Source: Allobosea sp. AAP35
Lineage (GTDB): Bacteria > Pseudomonadota > Alphaproteobacteria > Rhizobiales > Beijerinckiaceae
Direction of reading: 5' to 3'
Assembly: GCF_001295925.1 (NCBI RefSeq)
Contig: NZ_LJHQ01000042.1
Coordinates: 1 to 61,561, forward strand
DNA: 61,561 nucleotides
The position numbers and the translations under genes were made by a program. This document shows, one piece after another, positions 1-8,257 of this stretch (position 1 is its first letter; every line of letters starts with the position of its first letter). The notes beneath the pieces are model-generated. The model saw only the letters and a list, made by a program, of their open reading frames with translations, did not search any database and was not told the origin of the DNA.

Positions 1-355
1 GGAGCCGGTCCTCGAAGGCGTCGAGCTGGCGGGCGATCTCGGCTGCGATCTCGCGGCGCGCCGTGGGCGATGTCGCGGCCGCGCGCGCCAGATCGCGCAG
101 CGCCGGGAATTCACCGCCGGGGGCCAGCCGCGGCATCGCGCCGAGCGGGGCGGCGCAGGTCAGGTTGAGATGCAGGCCGAGATCGGCCTTTTCGCCAAGC
201 GCGCCGAAGGCTGTGGCAAAGGTCTGCCAATGCGGCCGGTTGGTCATCGCGCCGGCCGCCGAGAGCTTGCCGGCCTCGATCAACGCCAGGATCGAGCGGC
301 TGACGCCCTCCGTCAACGCGAAGTCGTCGGCGCAGAGAACAAATCCGCTCGCCAT
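1..355 (-). CDS. ChbG/HpnK (YdjC-like) carbohydrate deacetylase, N-terminal part
   Basis: The gene is cut by the left edge, so only the first 118 residues are present. The protein opens with the strand LCADDFALTEGVSRSIL, in which the paired Asp residues match the metal-binding N-terminus of the YdjC/ChbG/HpnK family (TIM-barrel amidohydrolases that deacetylate acetylated sugars). It continues with LSAAGAMTNRPHW and LGLHLNLT, also typical of the family. It diverges from the membrane GT2 at 516, and deacetylase/GT2 pairs are common in lipid-linked glycan modification loci. The substrate cannot be told. HpnK of hopanoid synthesis is one family member, but no hopanoid genes are adjacent. Confidence 0.8.
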   Translation of the reverse strand, partial: MASGFVLCADDFALTEGVSRSILALIEAGKLSAAGAMTNRPHWQTFATAFGALGEKADLGLHLNLTCAAPLGAMPRLAPGGEFPALRDLARAAATSPTARREIAAEIARQLDAFEDRL

Positions 356-515
356 GTCGTCTGTTGTCCTTCGTTCAGCCGCGATGCGCTAAAGCAGCGG
401 CCGGGCTTGTGAGCGCGCAAGCTTTACGGTTCTGTGCGCGGCGCGTCACGCGCGACGACCCGGCCTCGTGCCGGGGGCCGCGACGCCGCCGAGAGGTTCG
501 ATTGCTGTGTCCGAG

Positions 516-1541
516 ATGTCGCCCCCATTCGCTTCGCCCATGCCGCGCGCTGCGTCCGATCGCCCCGAGCTCTCGATCGTGGTGCCTGTCCATAACGAGG
601 CCGAAAACCTGCCGCTGCTGGTCGAGCGGCTGAAGCAGGTGCTGGACGGCGCCGTCTCGTCCTGGGAACTGGTCTGCGTCGACGACGGCAGCCGCGACGG
701 ATCGCTGGCGGTTCTAAAGCTGCTGGCCGCGCAGGACCCGCGCGTCAGCGCCGTCTCCTTCAGCCGCAATTTCGGCAAGGAGATCGCGATTGCCGCAGGG
801 CTCGATCACGCCTCGGGCGACGCCGTCGTGATCATGGATGCCGATCTCCAGCACCCGCCCGAGACCATCCTCGCTTTCCTGGCAAAGTGGCGCGAAGGCT
901 TCCTCAACATTTACGGCCAGCGCTCGGACCGCGACGGCGAGAGCCGGTTGAAGCGCAACTTCGCCAAGCTGTTCTACCGGCTCTTCGCCTCGTTCGGCGA
1001 GACCGAACTGCCCGAGGGCGCGGGCGATTTCCGCCTGCTCGACCGCAAGGTCGTCGATGCGCTGCGCGCCCTGCCGGAGCGGGCGCGCTTCTCCAAGGGG
1101 CTTTACGCCTGGGTCGGCTTTCCCTCGACGGGCGTGACCTTCGACGTCGCCGAGCGCGAGCATGGCGAGACGAAATTCAGGTATCGCAAGCTGTTCACCT
1201 TCGCCTTCGACGGGCTGTCGTCCTTCTCCACTGTGCCACTGAAGATCGCGACCTGGGCGGGGGCCATGATCGCGCTGATCTCGACCCTGACCGCGGTGTT
1301 CTTCCTCATCCGAACGCTGTTCTACGGCACCGACCTGCCCGGCTTCCCGTCGCTCATCGTCTCGATCATGTTCTTTTCGGGCATCCAGCTCGTTTCGCTC
1401 GGTATGATCGGCGAATATGTCGGGCGCATCTTCGCCGAGGTGAAGCGCCGGCCGCTCTATCTGATCGGCGAGCGCGTCGGCTTTGACGCCCGCACCGTCG
1501 ACCATCCGCGCGGCGACGCGCTACCGCCGCTGATCCGGTAG
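516..1541 (+). CDS. Family 2 glycosyltransferase, GtrB/DPM1-like, membrane anchored
   Basis: The protein has about 341 residues. A GT-A fold begins with LSIVVPVHNEAENLP, followed by CVDDGSRDGS and the metal-binding DAD (residues about 108-110) in IMDADLQHPPE. The C-terminal third has two hydrophobic helices (about residues 247-270 and 285-310) ending in GEYVGRIFAEVKRRP, as in bactoprenol glucosyl- and dolichol-phosphate mannosyl-transferase relatives. The likely role is transfer of a sugar from a nucleotide donor to a polyprenyl phosphate at the inner membrane. The start is uncertain: an upstream GTG at 468 and an ATG at 540 are in frame, and none has a strong ribosome site. The divergent neighbour is a sugar deacetylase. 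Confidence 0.88.
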   Translation: MSPPFASPMPRAASDRPELSIVVPVHNEAENLPLLVERLKQVLDGAVSSWELVCVDDGSRDGSLAVLKLLAAQDPRVSAVSFSRNFGKEIAIAAGLDHASGDAVVIMDADLQHPPETILAFLAKWREGFLNIYGQRSDRDGESRLKRNFAKLFYRLFASFGETELPEGAGDFRLLDRKVVDALRALPERARFSKGLYAWVGFPSTGVTFDVAEREHGETKFRYRKLFTFAFDGLSSFSTVPLKIATWAGAMIALISTLTAVFFLIRTLFYGTDLPGFPSLIVSIMFFSGIQLVSLGMIGEYVGRIFAEVKRRPLYLIGERVGFDARTVDHPRGDALPPLIR

Positions 1542-1600
1542 ACGCTGACGTTTCGATCTGGGATGAAGGCGACCTGTTTGGCCCATTCGACCAAGCGCAC

Positions 1601-1710
1601 CGTCATCCCGGACAAGCCGCGAAGCGGCGCCGATCCGGGATCCATCATAGAGCGCTGTCGGCGCCATACGATGGATTCCGGGTCTGCGCTTCGCTGCGCC
1701 CGGAATGACG
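1601..1710. repeat. Intergenic palindromic repeat, family A copy 1
   Basis: The element is about 110 bp and lies between the GT2 gene and murJ. It begins CGTCATCCCGG and ends CCGGAATGACG, with inner arms CCGGGATCCATC and GATGGATTCCGG. Its left 30 bases are identical to the copy at 3309-3416. The RNA would fold into a long hairpin. It is one of six intergenic palindromes in this window that share CGTCAT/ATGACG ends. Confidence 0.85.
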
Positions 1711-1746
1711 GCGCTCTGGTGACAAGCGAAGATTGCTGACGCCCCG

Positions 1747-3273
1747 ATGCTTCGCAAAATCCTCTCCGTCGGCGGCTTCACCCTGCTCTCGCGGCTTTCC
1801 GGCTTCGCACGCGACATCGTTCTCGCCGCCGTGCTCGGCGCCGGCGCGATGATGGACGCGTTTTCGGTGGCGCTGCGCCTGCCCAACCATTTCCGAGCCA
1901 TTTTCGGCGAGGGGGCGGTCAACCAGGCCTATATCCCGGCCTATGCGCGCATTCGCCAGCAGGGCGGCGAAGCGGCGGCCGCGCTCTTCTCCAACCGCGT
2001 CTTCAGCCTGAACCTGATCGTGCAGCTCGTGCTGGTGGCGGTTGCGTTGCCCTTCATGCCCGAGATCGTGCGGCTGCTGGCGCCTGGCTTCGCAAACGAT
2101 CCGGAGCGTTTCGATCTCGCGGTGTCGCTGACGCGGATCACCTTCCCCTATCTGCTGTTCATCACGCTGGTCACCCTGCTCTCGGCCAATCTCAATGCGG
2201 TCGACCGCTATGCGGCGGCAGCCGCTGCGCCGATCCTGATGAACCTCTGCCTGATCGCGGCTTTAGCGGTGGCATTCCTGTTCCCCAATGCCGCCTATGC
2301 GGCGGCCTGGGGCATGGCGGCGGCCGGCGTGCTCGAATGGCTGCTGCTGGCCTTCGCCGCACGCCGCGCCGGCGTTGCGGCCGCCCTGGCACGGCCCCGG
2401 CTGGACGCTGATGTGAAGAGCTTCTTCAAGGCCTTCGGCCCGGCGGTGATCGGCTCGGCCGGCGTCCAGATCGCGTTGTTTGCCGACACCATCATCGCCT
2501 CGCTTTTGCCGGCGGGCGCCTATGCGGCGCTCTACTATGCCGAGCGGCTCTACCAGCTGCCGATCGGCGTCATCGCCATCGGCGTCGGCACCGTGCTTCT
2601 GCCGACGATGAGCCGGCTGATCGCGGCCGGCGACGAGGCGGCCTCTGACCGCGCGCAGAACCGGGCCATCGCGCTGACGGTCGTCGCGGCTGCCCCCTTC
2701 GCGGCGGCGTTCCTGGCCATCCCCGAGCTGATCGTCTCGGCGCTGTTCGAGCGCGGGCGCTTCGACTCGACCGCGAGCCAGGCGGCGGGCGCGGTGCTTC
2801 TGGCCTATGCCGCCGGCCTGCCGGCGATCGTGCTGATCAGAACCCAGCTCTCGACCTTCCAGGCACGCGGCGACACGACCACGCCGATGCTGGTGTCGCT
2901 GGGTGCCATCGGCGCCAATGTCGCGCTGAAGCTCTTGTTGTGGCGCGATTTCGGCGCGCCTGGGCTGGCGCTGGCGACGGCGGCGGGAGCCTGGATCAAT
3001 GTCGGGACGCTGTTCGTGCTGGGCATCCGGCGCGGCTGGGCGCGACCGGAGCCGCGACTGGGGATGCTGATCGCCATCGCCGTGGGAGCCGCGATCCTGG
3101 CGGGGGTTGCGGCGCGCTACGCGGCGCCGGCGCTGCTTGCGGCGCTTTCAGGGCTCGCCTTCGAGCCACGACTGGTCGCGCTCGGGCTCGTCGGGCTGGG
3201 CGCGGCTGCGCTTTACGGCGTGGTTCTGGCAGCGGGGCTCAAGGCTACGGGTACGCTGCGATTGTTGCGGTAG
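1747..3273 (+). CDS. murJ: Lipid II flippase MurJ
   Basis: The 508-residue protein matches the usual MurJ/MviN length. It starts MLRKILSVGGFTLLSRLSG, the characteristic N-terminus, followed by GAGAMMDAFSVALRLPN and FGEGAVNQAYIP, the conserved loop of MOP-family flippases. About 14 hydrophobic helices fill the rest. It moves lipid II across the inner membrane for peptidoglycan synthesis. The start is the first ATG after the palindromic repeat. The gene stands alone and converges with the nitronate monooxygenase gene across a second copy of the same repeat. Confidence 0.95.
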   Translation: MLRKILSVGGFTLLSRLSGFARDIVLAAVLGAGAMMDAFSVALRLPNHFRAIFGEGAVNQAYIPAYARIRQQGGEAAAALFSNRVFSLNLIVQLVLVAVALPFMPEIVRLLAPGFANDPERFDLAVSLTRITFPYLLFITLVTLLSANLNAVDRYAAAAAAPILMNLCLIAALAVAFLFPNAAYAAAWGMAAAGVLEWLLLAFAARRAGVAAALARPRLDADVKSFFKAFGPAVIGSAGVQIALFADTIIASLLPAGAYAALYYAERLYQLPIGVIAIGVGTVLLPTMSRLIAAGDEAASDRAQNRAIALTVVAAAPFAAAFLAIPELIVSALFERGRFDSTASQAAGAVLLAYAAGLPAIVLIRTQLSTFQARGDTTTPMLVSLGAIGANVALKLLLWRDFGAPGLALATAAGAWINVGTLFVLGIRRGWARPEPRLGMLIAIAVGAAILAGVAARYAAPALLAALSGLAFEPRLVALGLVGLGAAALYGVVLAAGLKATGTLRLLR

Positions 3274-3308
3274 CGCTCAGTACACGGTGATTTCGCTCGG
3301 AAACACGG

Positions 3309-3416
3309 CGTCATCCCGGACAAGCCGCGAAGCGGCGCAGCTCCGGGATCCATCATAGAGCTAAGTCAGTGCTCTATGATGGATCCCGGGACGACCTACG
3401 ATCGCCCGGGATGACG
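3309..3416. repeat. Intergenic palindromic repeat, family A copy 2
   Basis: The element is about 108 bp and lies between the convergent murJ and nitronate monooxygenase genes. It has outer ends CGTCATCCCGG and CCCGGGATGACG, and inner arms of about 20 bp (CCGGGATCCATCATAGAGC at 3344-3362 against its complement at 3371-3390). It could act as a bidirectional terminator. It shares long identical blocks with the copy at 1601-1710. Confidence 0.85.
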
Positions 3417-3441
3417 GTCGTGTCTTCGCGTGAACCGACCA

Positions 3442-4422
3442 TCAGCCGAGAAAGCCCCGCGCCCGCTCGCCCAGCAGCGCCGCCGCCTCCTCGACCATGC
3501 GCGTCACGATCTCCCCGGCCGGCGGCACATCGGACACCAGACCCACCGCCTCGCCGACGATGACGGCGGCGTTCTGCGCATCGCCGGCCGCGAAGGCTTC
3601 GCGATAGGCCGGCGCCTCCTGCTCGATCGCCGCCCTGAACTCTTCGTCCCGCCCGGCCCAGCGCCTGGTGAAGGCGTTGGCGGCGACGCGGATGTCGAAG
3701 GGTTTCGGCCAGTCGAGCCTTCGGGCGATGTCGGGCAGCGAGGTGCGGACCGTGCCGTCGCCGGTCGCGGCCAGCGCCGCCGCGTGGTGTCCCTCATGGA
3801 CCAGCGCCTCGCGGCTCGCCCAGAAGCGGGTGCCGACCAGAACGCCGTCCGCGCCCAGCATCAGCGATGCCGCGAGTCCCCGCCCATCGGCGATGCCGCC
3901 GGCCGCCAGCAGCAGCGTGTCAGGGCTCTGGCGCGCGAGCAGATCGGCGACCTCCGGCACGAAAGGCAAGGTTGCGCGGCGGTGACCATGCCCGCCGGCC
4001 TCGCCACCCTGCGCGACGATGATCGCAGCCCCCGCATCCAGCGCCTGCCGGACATGGTCGAGCGATTGGCACTGGCAGATCAGCGGGACATTAGTGGCGG
4101 CGATCTCGGCGGCGAAAGGCTGCGGATCGCCGAAGGAGAGCATCAGGGCGGCCGGGCGATGCGCCAGCGCCTGCGTCAGCAAATCCGGCTGCCTGGCCAT
4201 CGACCAGGTGATGAAACCGCAGCCGATGCGGGTGTTGCCGGCCTGGCCGAATTGCGTCTCGAGCCAGGCCGCGTCGCCATAGCCGCCGCCGATCAGGCCC
4301 AAGCCCCCGGCGCGCGTCACGGCGGCCGCGAGCGCCCCGCCCGCCGCCAGCGCCATCGGCGCCGACAGCACGGGATGCTCGATGCCGAGCTGCCGCGTCA
4401 GCCGGGTGACGAGGCGGGCCAT
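3442..4422 (-). CDS. NAD(P)H-dependent FMN enzyme, nitronate monooxygenase family
   Basis: The 326-residue TIM-barrel flavoprotein starts with LTRQLGIEHPVLSAPMA, the usual substrate-side strand. It carries AQGGEAGGHGH, whose His is the catalytic base in bacterial nitronate monooxygenases, and the phosphate-binding segment AAGGIADGRGLAASLMLGAD for FMN. It likely oxidises alkyl nitronates, though many family members have unknown substrates and some are enoyl-ACP reductase-like. It starts 2 bp after ilvE stops and is probably co-transcribed with it. The open frame runs upstream of the ATG at 4422, but that part is antisense-like sequence inside ilvE. Confidence 0.88.
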   Translation of the reverse strand: MARLVTRLTRQLGIEHPVLSAPMALAAGGALAAAVTRAGGLGLIGGGYGDAAWLETQFGQAGNTRIGCGFITWSMARQPDLLTQALAHRPAALMLSFGDPQPFAAEIAATNVPLICQCQSLDHVRQALDAGAAIIVAQGGEAGGHGHRRATLPFVPEVADLLARQSPDTLLLAAGGIADGRGLAASLMLGADGVLVGTRFWASREALVHEGHHAAALAATGDGTVRTSLPDIARRLDWPKPFDIRVAANAFTRRWAGRDEEFRAAIEQEAPAYREAFAAGDAQNAAVIVGEAVGLVSDVPPAGEIVTRMVEEAAALLGERARGFLG

Positions 4423-4424
4423 GC

Positions 4425-5291
4425 TCAGGCCTTCGCGCTCTTGGCGAAGTCCATGTAGAGCTCGCGGGCCCTGGTGTAGAGCGGGCCGGGCTGAAGCTGG
4501 CGGTTGTCGATGCGGCCGACCGGCACGACCTTCGAGTAGTTGCCCGAGGAGAAGATCTCGTCGGCCTGCTCGAAGTCGCTGTAGCGCAGGCTGGTTTCCT
4601 CGACGGTCACGCCGTCCTGCCGCAGCAGGCCAATCACCCGCTGGCGGGTGATGCCGTTTAGGAAAGTGCCATTGGGAACCGGCGTCTTCACCACGCCGTC
4701 CTTGGCGAGGAAGATGTTGGAGGTCGCGGTCTCGGCGACATTGCCGAGCATGTCGAGCACCAGCGCATTGTCGAAGCCGGCGGCCTTGGCGGCGCGCAGG
4801 GTGCGGGCGTTGTTGGGGTAGAGGCAGCCAGCCTTGGCGTCGGTCGGGGCGGTCTCGACGGTCGGGCGGCGGAAGACGCCTTGCGTCACCGAAAGCCCGT
4901 TCGCGGGCAGGCCCATCGGCGCCTCGAACAGGCACAGGCAGAAGCGCGTCGAGTCCTCGTCAGGGATGATGGTCGAGACGCCGTCGGCCTCGGCCCAGTA
5001 CATCGGCTTGATGTAGAGGGCGGTCTCGCCGCCGAACTTCTTGATACCCTCATGCGCCTTGGCGATGATCGTTTCGGCGGTTTCCGTCGGCTTCAGGCCG
5101 AGCGCGGTGGCGGAGCGGTTCACGCGGGCGGCGTGCAGGGCGAGATCGGGCGCGACGCCGTCGAAATAGCGGGCGCCGTCAAAGACCGAGGAGCCCTGCC
5201 AGGTCGCGTGGCTACGCGGGCCCATGATCGGCGGATTGCCCTCGTGCCACTCCCCCTCGAACCAGGTCCATGTCTGCGAATACCAGGCCAT
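4425..5291 (-). CDS. ilvE: Branched-chain amino acid aminotransferase
   Basis: The 288-residue class IV PLP aminotransferase transfers amino groups between glutamate and branched-chain 2-oxo acids. The PLP lysine is K153 in DAKAGCLYPNN. The family signature is NVAETATSNIFLAKDG followed by TFLNGITRQRVI. The N-terminal SSVFDGARYFDG matches the fold-IV start. D-amino-acid transaminase and aminodeoxychorismate lyase share the fold and cannot be fully excluded. It is first in a two-gene operon with the monooxygenase. Two azaleucine-type exporter genes lie just upstream on the same strand, which fits a branched-chain amino acid theme. Confidence 0.88.
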   Translation of the reverse strand: MAWYSQTWTWFEGEWHEGNPPIMGPRSHATWQGSSVFDGARYFDGVAPDLALHAARVNRSATALGLKPTETAETIIAKAHEGIKKFGGETALYIKPMYWAEADGVSTIIPDEDSTRFCLCLFEAPMGLPANGLSVTQGVFRRPTVETAPTDAKAGCLYPNNARTLRAAKAAGFDNALVLDMLGNVAETATSNIFLAKDGVVKTPVPNGTFLNGITRQRVIGLLRQDGVTVEETSLRYSDFEQADEIFSSGNYSKVVPVGRIDNRQLQPGPLYTRARELYMDFAKSAKA

Positions 5292-5438
5292 CAGGCGCTC
5301 CTGCTGTGTCGATCGATGTTGCGCGCACCGTCTGCCGCGCGTCGGCCTGCGTCAACACGCAGCCCCGCACAACCCGATGACGGGATGTGATGCAAGCGAT
5401 CGGTGCCGGTGATGGATCAGGCGCAGGCGAAAGGCTTC

Positions 5439-5517
5439 CGTCATTGCGAGCGCAGCGAAGCAATCCAGCCTTGGTGCTCGACGCCCCCTGGATTGCTTCG
5501 CTGCGCTCGCAATGACG
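5439..5517. repeat. Intergenic palindromic repeat, family B copy 1 (perfect 30-bp arms)
   Basis: Two perfectly complementary 30-bp arms (5439-5468 and 5488-5517) are separated by 19 bp. The left arm begins CGTCATTGCGAGCGCAGCG and ends CAATCCAG. It lies between azlD and ilvE. A near-identical element (28 of 30 arm pairs) sits at 48014-48093. Confidence 0.92.
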
Positions 5518-5535
5518 CTACACAAACCGCCCCGC

Positions 5536-5853
5536 CTAAAACCCCAGCGCGCGCAGCCCTGCAATCACGCTCATGCCGACGACCAGCGCCAGCAATTCGC
5601 TGCGGCGCAGGACCATGCTGCCGATCGCGGCCAGAAGCGCGATCGCAGCGGCCAGCCCGAGACGCTCGATCAGCGGCAGAACGGTGGCGGCGATGATAGA
5701 GCCCGGCAGAGCGGCGAGCCCGCGCCGGACATGGGGCGTCAGCGGGATGAAGCCCATCAGCACCACCCCGGCGATGCGGCAGAGATAGGTCGCCAGCGCC
5801 ATCGCGACGATGGCGATGATCGCGCCCCAGCTTCCCAGATCAGGCAGCGTCAT
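5536..5853 (-). CDS. azlD: AzlD-type branched-chain amino acid export subunit
   Basis: The 105-residue protein has four hydrophobic segments and the AzlD pattern MALATYLCRIAGVVLMGFIP, then RRGLAALPGSIIAATVLP. The usual family length is about 100-110. With AzlC it forms a two-component exporter of branched-chain amino acids or their analogues in the inner membrane. I chose the ATG at 5853 because the protein then begins just before the first helix. It overlaps the end of azlC by 14 bp, so translation is coupled. Confidence 0.88.
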   Translation of the reverse strand: MTLPDLGSWGAIIAIVAMALATYLCRIAGVVLMGFIPLTPHVRRGLAALPGSIIAATVLPLIERLGLAAAIALLAAIGSMVLRRSELLALVVGMSVIAGLRALGF

Positions 5854-6547
5854 CGGCGAACGCTCCCACGAGCGCGCCCGACAGCGAGCCGACGATGATG
5901 AAGGCATAGCCGTCGAACAGCTTGGCCGTGACCAGCGCCACCAGCCCGGCGACGACCCAGGGCACGGCCGCCCGCCGGCCGCGCCAGAGCGGGACGATCA
6001 TCGCCGCAAAGAAGATCGGCATGACGAGGTCGATGCCGAAGGCGCGCGGATCGGAGACCAGCGCGCCCAGCCCATAGCCCAGCCCCGTGAACAGGATCCA
6101 GACGACCCAGAGCAGCACGCCCGCCCCGATCAGCACGCCGAGATCGCGGCCGCCCTCGGCCCGGTAGCGCGTGCCGATGACCCAATTGGCATCGGTGAAG
6201 AAGAAGAGGTGAAAAGCGTTCAGCGCCTTGGAATAAGGCGCGAACCAGGGCTGCAGCGAGGCGCCCTGCAGGATCATCCGGGAGTTGACGGTGGCGGTGA
6301 CCACGGCGAGCCCGACGATCGCGCCCCAGCTCCATTCCGGCCGCCAAAGCTCCATGGCGACGAGCTGGGAGATGCCGCCATAGACCAGCCCGCTCATCAG
6401 CAGAGTTTCAAACAGGCTCAGGCCCTTGGCGGACGCCGCCGCGCCGAAGGCGACCGCGAAGACCACGACGCCGGGGACGAGCACCGAAACCTTGCGCATG
6501 CCGAGCCGGAAACCGGCTCCGGTCACGGGTGCGGCGGATTTGTCCAT
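5840..6547 (-). CDS. azlC: AzlC-type branched-chain amino acid permease
   Basis: The 235-residue integral membrane protein of the AzlC family is the large subunit of the AzlCD exporter. Typical segments are VFAVAFGAAASAKGLSLFETLLMSG, given here by its ends VFAVAFG and LLMSGLVYGG, followed by SQLVAMELW and TATVNSRMILQGASL. The ATG at 6547 (MDKSAAP) is preceded by GGAGAGAG, a reasonable ribosome site. An in-frame upstream start exists, but its sequence is not family-like. The gene overlaps azlD by 14 bp. Confidence 0.9.
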   Translation of the reverse strand: MDKSAAPVTGAGFRLGMRKVSVLVPGVVVFAVAFGAAASAKGLSLFETLLMSGLVYGGISQLVAMELWRPEWSWGAIVGLAVVTATVNSRMILQGASLQPWFAPYSKALNAFHLFFFTDANWVIGTRYRAEGGRDLGVLIGAGVLLWVVWILFTGLGYGLGALVSDPRAFGIDLVMPIFFAAMIVPLWRGRRAAVPWVVAGLVALVTAKLFDGYAFIIVGSLSGALVGAFADDAA

Positions 6548-6763
6548 GGGGTCGGCTCTCTCCTTCGTGGTGCGCCTATTGGGCACGCGCGCTTCGGGTC
6601 GCCTCGCCCGGCCTCGGGCGACACACATGTCCCTTTGGAAGGCCGAAGCGGGCCTCAGGTCAACGGCCCGTCGCGGACGGGGCGCATGCCTCCCGCACAG
6701 AACGGCGGCGTCGCCTCACGACGATGCGTGGTCGCGACGGAGCGACTGCCCTATCCTGCCGCG

Positions 6764-7372
6764 ATGCTCTGGCTGACCTCCCCCGACCTGACCGCGACCA
6801 CCCTGCCTGCCGCCTGGCTGATCGCGACCGGCGCGCAACCCGCCAACCTGATCGAACGCTCGCAACTGCGGCGGGGGCTGGCGCAGCGCGTCGTCGCGCG
6901 GCACCTCGGCCTGACGCCGGATGCGGTGACGATCGGCCATGACCACAAGGGACGCCCGCTGATCGAGGCTCCGAACGGCACCGGCCTGCAGCTGTCTCTG
7001 GCGACGCGGGCGGGGTTCGTCATGGTGGGTCTGGCCGAAACGGCTATCGGCGTCGATGTCGAGCGGATCGATCCCGACGCGGCGCTGCCGCCGGCGGTGC
7101 TCCACCGCGATGAACGGGCCGCGATCGTCGAGATGCCGCCGGAGGCCCGGCCGCTGGCCTTCGCCCGGCTCTGGAGCGCCAAGGAGGCCTATGTGAAGGC
7201 GCTCGGCACCGGCTTCGCCCGCCCGCCCGAGAGCTTTTCCGTCACGCTTCTGTCCAGCGATCGCTTCTCCATCGCCGATCCCACGCATGGCCGCACCACG
7301 CCGGGATCAAGCCGCACCATCGAAAACGGCGGCCAGGAGATCCTGGCCGCCGCGATGGTGGTTCTCGACTGA
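6764..7372 (+). CDS. 4'-phosphopantetheinyl transferase superfamily protein
   Basis: The 202-residue protein has the Sfp-type signatures: the metal-binding GVDVERID in the middle and FARLWSAKEAYVKALGTGF about 45 residues later. These enzymes transfer the 4'-phosphopantetheine arm of CoA to a serine of acyl- or peptidyl-carrier proteins. No carrier protein or synthase is nearby, so the partner is unknown. The start could instead be the ATG at 6686, which has GGACGGGG upstream. I prefer 6764 because the MLWLTSPDL opening is family-like. Confidence 0.85.
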   Translation: MLWLTSPDLTATTLPAAWLIATGAQPANLIERSQLRRGLAQRVVARHLGLTPDAVTIGHDHKGRPLIEAPNGTGLQLSLATRAGFVMVGLAETAIGVDVERIDPDAALPPAVLHRDERAAIVEMPPEARPLAFARLWSAKEAYVKALGTGFARPPESFSVTLLSSDRFSIADPTHGRTTPGSSRTIENGGQEILAAAMVVLD

Positions 7373-7382
7373 GGCCTGAGGA

Positions 7383-8123
7383 TCAGCCCGCCTTGGCGGC
7401 GTGCCTCTGCTTCAGGACATAGGCGATGCCGCAGACCAGGGCTGCACCCAGCACCGAGGTGACATAGTGCGGCATCGAGGCCGGGCCGATGCCGATGGCA
7501 CTGACCTCAGGCGGCACGGGCTTCACCCAGGTCGGCATGTTGACCTGCAGCCATTGCAGCACGGCGATGTCGCCCAGGATCATTTCCGCCGCGATCCAGC
7601 CGAGCAGGGCCGCGCCGATCCAGATCAGGATCGGATAGCGCGTGATGATCGAGGTCAGGAACTGCGCGCCCATGATGATCAGCGGGATCGAGAGCAGCAG
7701 ACCGAAAATGAAGAGTTCAGGGTGTCCGCGCGAAGCGGCGGCAATCGCGATGACGTTGTCCAGGCTCATCACGGCGTCAGCGATGGCGATGGTGCGCACC
7801 GCCTGCCACAGCGTCGTGCCGCCATCGATCTCCGCGTGGGATTCGTCCTCGCCCATCGCGAGCTTGACGGCGATCCAGAACAGCAGCAGGCCGCCAATGA
7901 CCTTCAGATAGGGCACCAGCAGGAGATAGGTCACCACCAGCGCAAAGATGATGCGCAGGCCGATCGCGGCCGATGCGCCCAGCCAGATGCCGATCTTGCG
8001 CTGCTTTTCGGGCAGCGAGCGGCAGGCGAGCGCGATCACGACCGCGTTGTCGCCCGACAACAGCAGGTCGATCCAGATGATCTGGAGCAGCGAGACCCAG
8101 AATGTGGAGGATGAAAAATCCAT
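7383..8123 (-). CDS. TerC family integral membrane protein (YjbE-like)
   Basis: The 246-residue protein has seven or so helices and two TerC signatures, LLSGDNAVVIALACR in helix 1 and ADAVMSLDNVIAIAAASRG near the middle. The paired SGDN and SLDN acidic motifs are thought to bind metal, and some TerC proteins export manganese. The ribosome site GAGGGACT lies ahead of the ATG at 8123. I looked for a yybP-ykoY manganese riboswitch in the leader and did not recognise one. Confidence 0.88.
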   Translation of the reverse strand: MDFSSSTFWVSLLQIIWIDLLLSGDNAVVIALACRSLPEKQRKIGIWLGASAAIGLRIIFALVVTYLLLVPYLKVIGGLLLFWIAVKLAMGEDESHAEIDGGTTLWQAVRTIAIADAVMSLDNVIAIAAASRGHPELFIFGLLLSIPLIIMGAQFLTSIITRYPILIWIGAALLGWIAAEMILGDIAVLQWLQVNMPTWVKPVPPEVSAIGIGPASMPHYVTSVLGAALVCGIAYVLKQRHAAKAG

Positions 8124-8257
8124 CGGTCGGTCAGTCCCTCATGTCTTCGGGCATTGCGCCCTCCTGTGACCCCATCAAGCCGTTGAAGGCAAGTGGCATA
8201 TGTCGCGAAAGAGAGCCTTACGCGACGCCGCGTCCCGGCGGACACAGCTGGGGCGGT

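Noticed and set aside
3309..5517. Palindromic repeats as a CRISPR array
   Set aside because: The elements are single, widely spaced, have differing bodies and no regular spacers or cas genes.
8124..8257. yybP-ykoY manganese riboswitch ahead of TerC
   Set aside because: The conserved loop sequences could not be found in the leader; only a ribosome site is visible.
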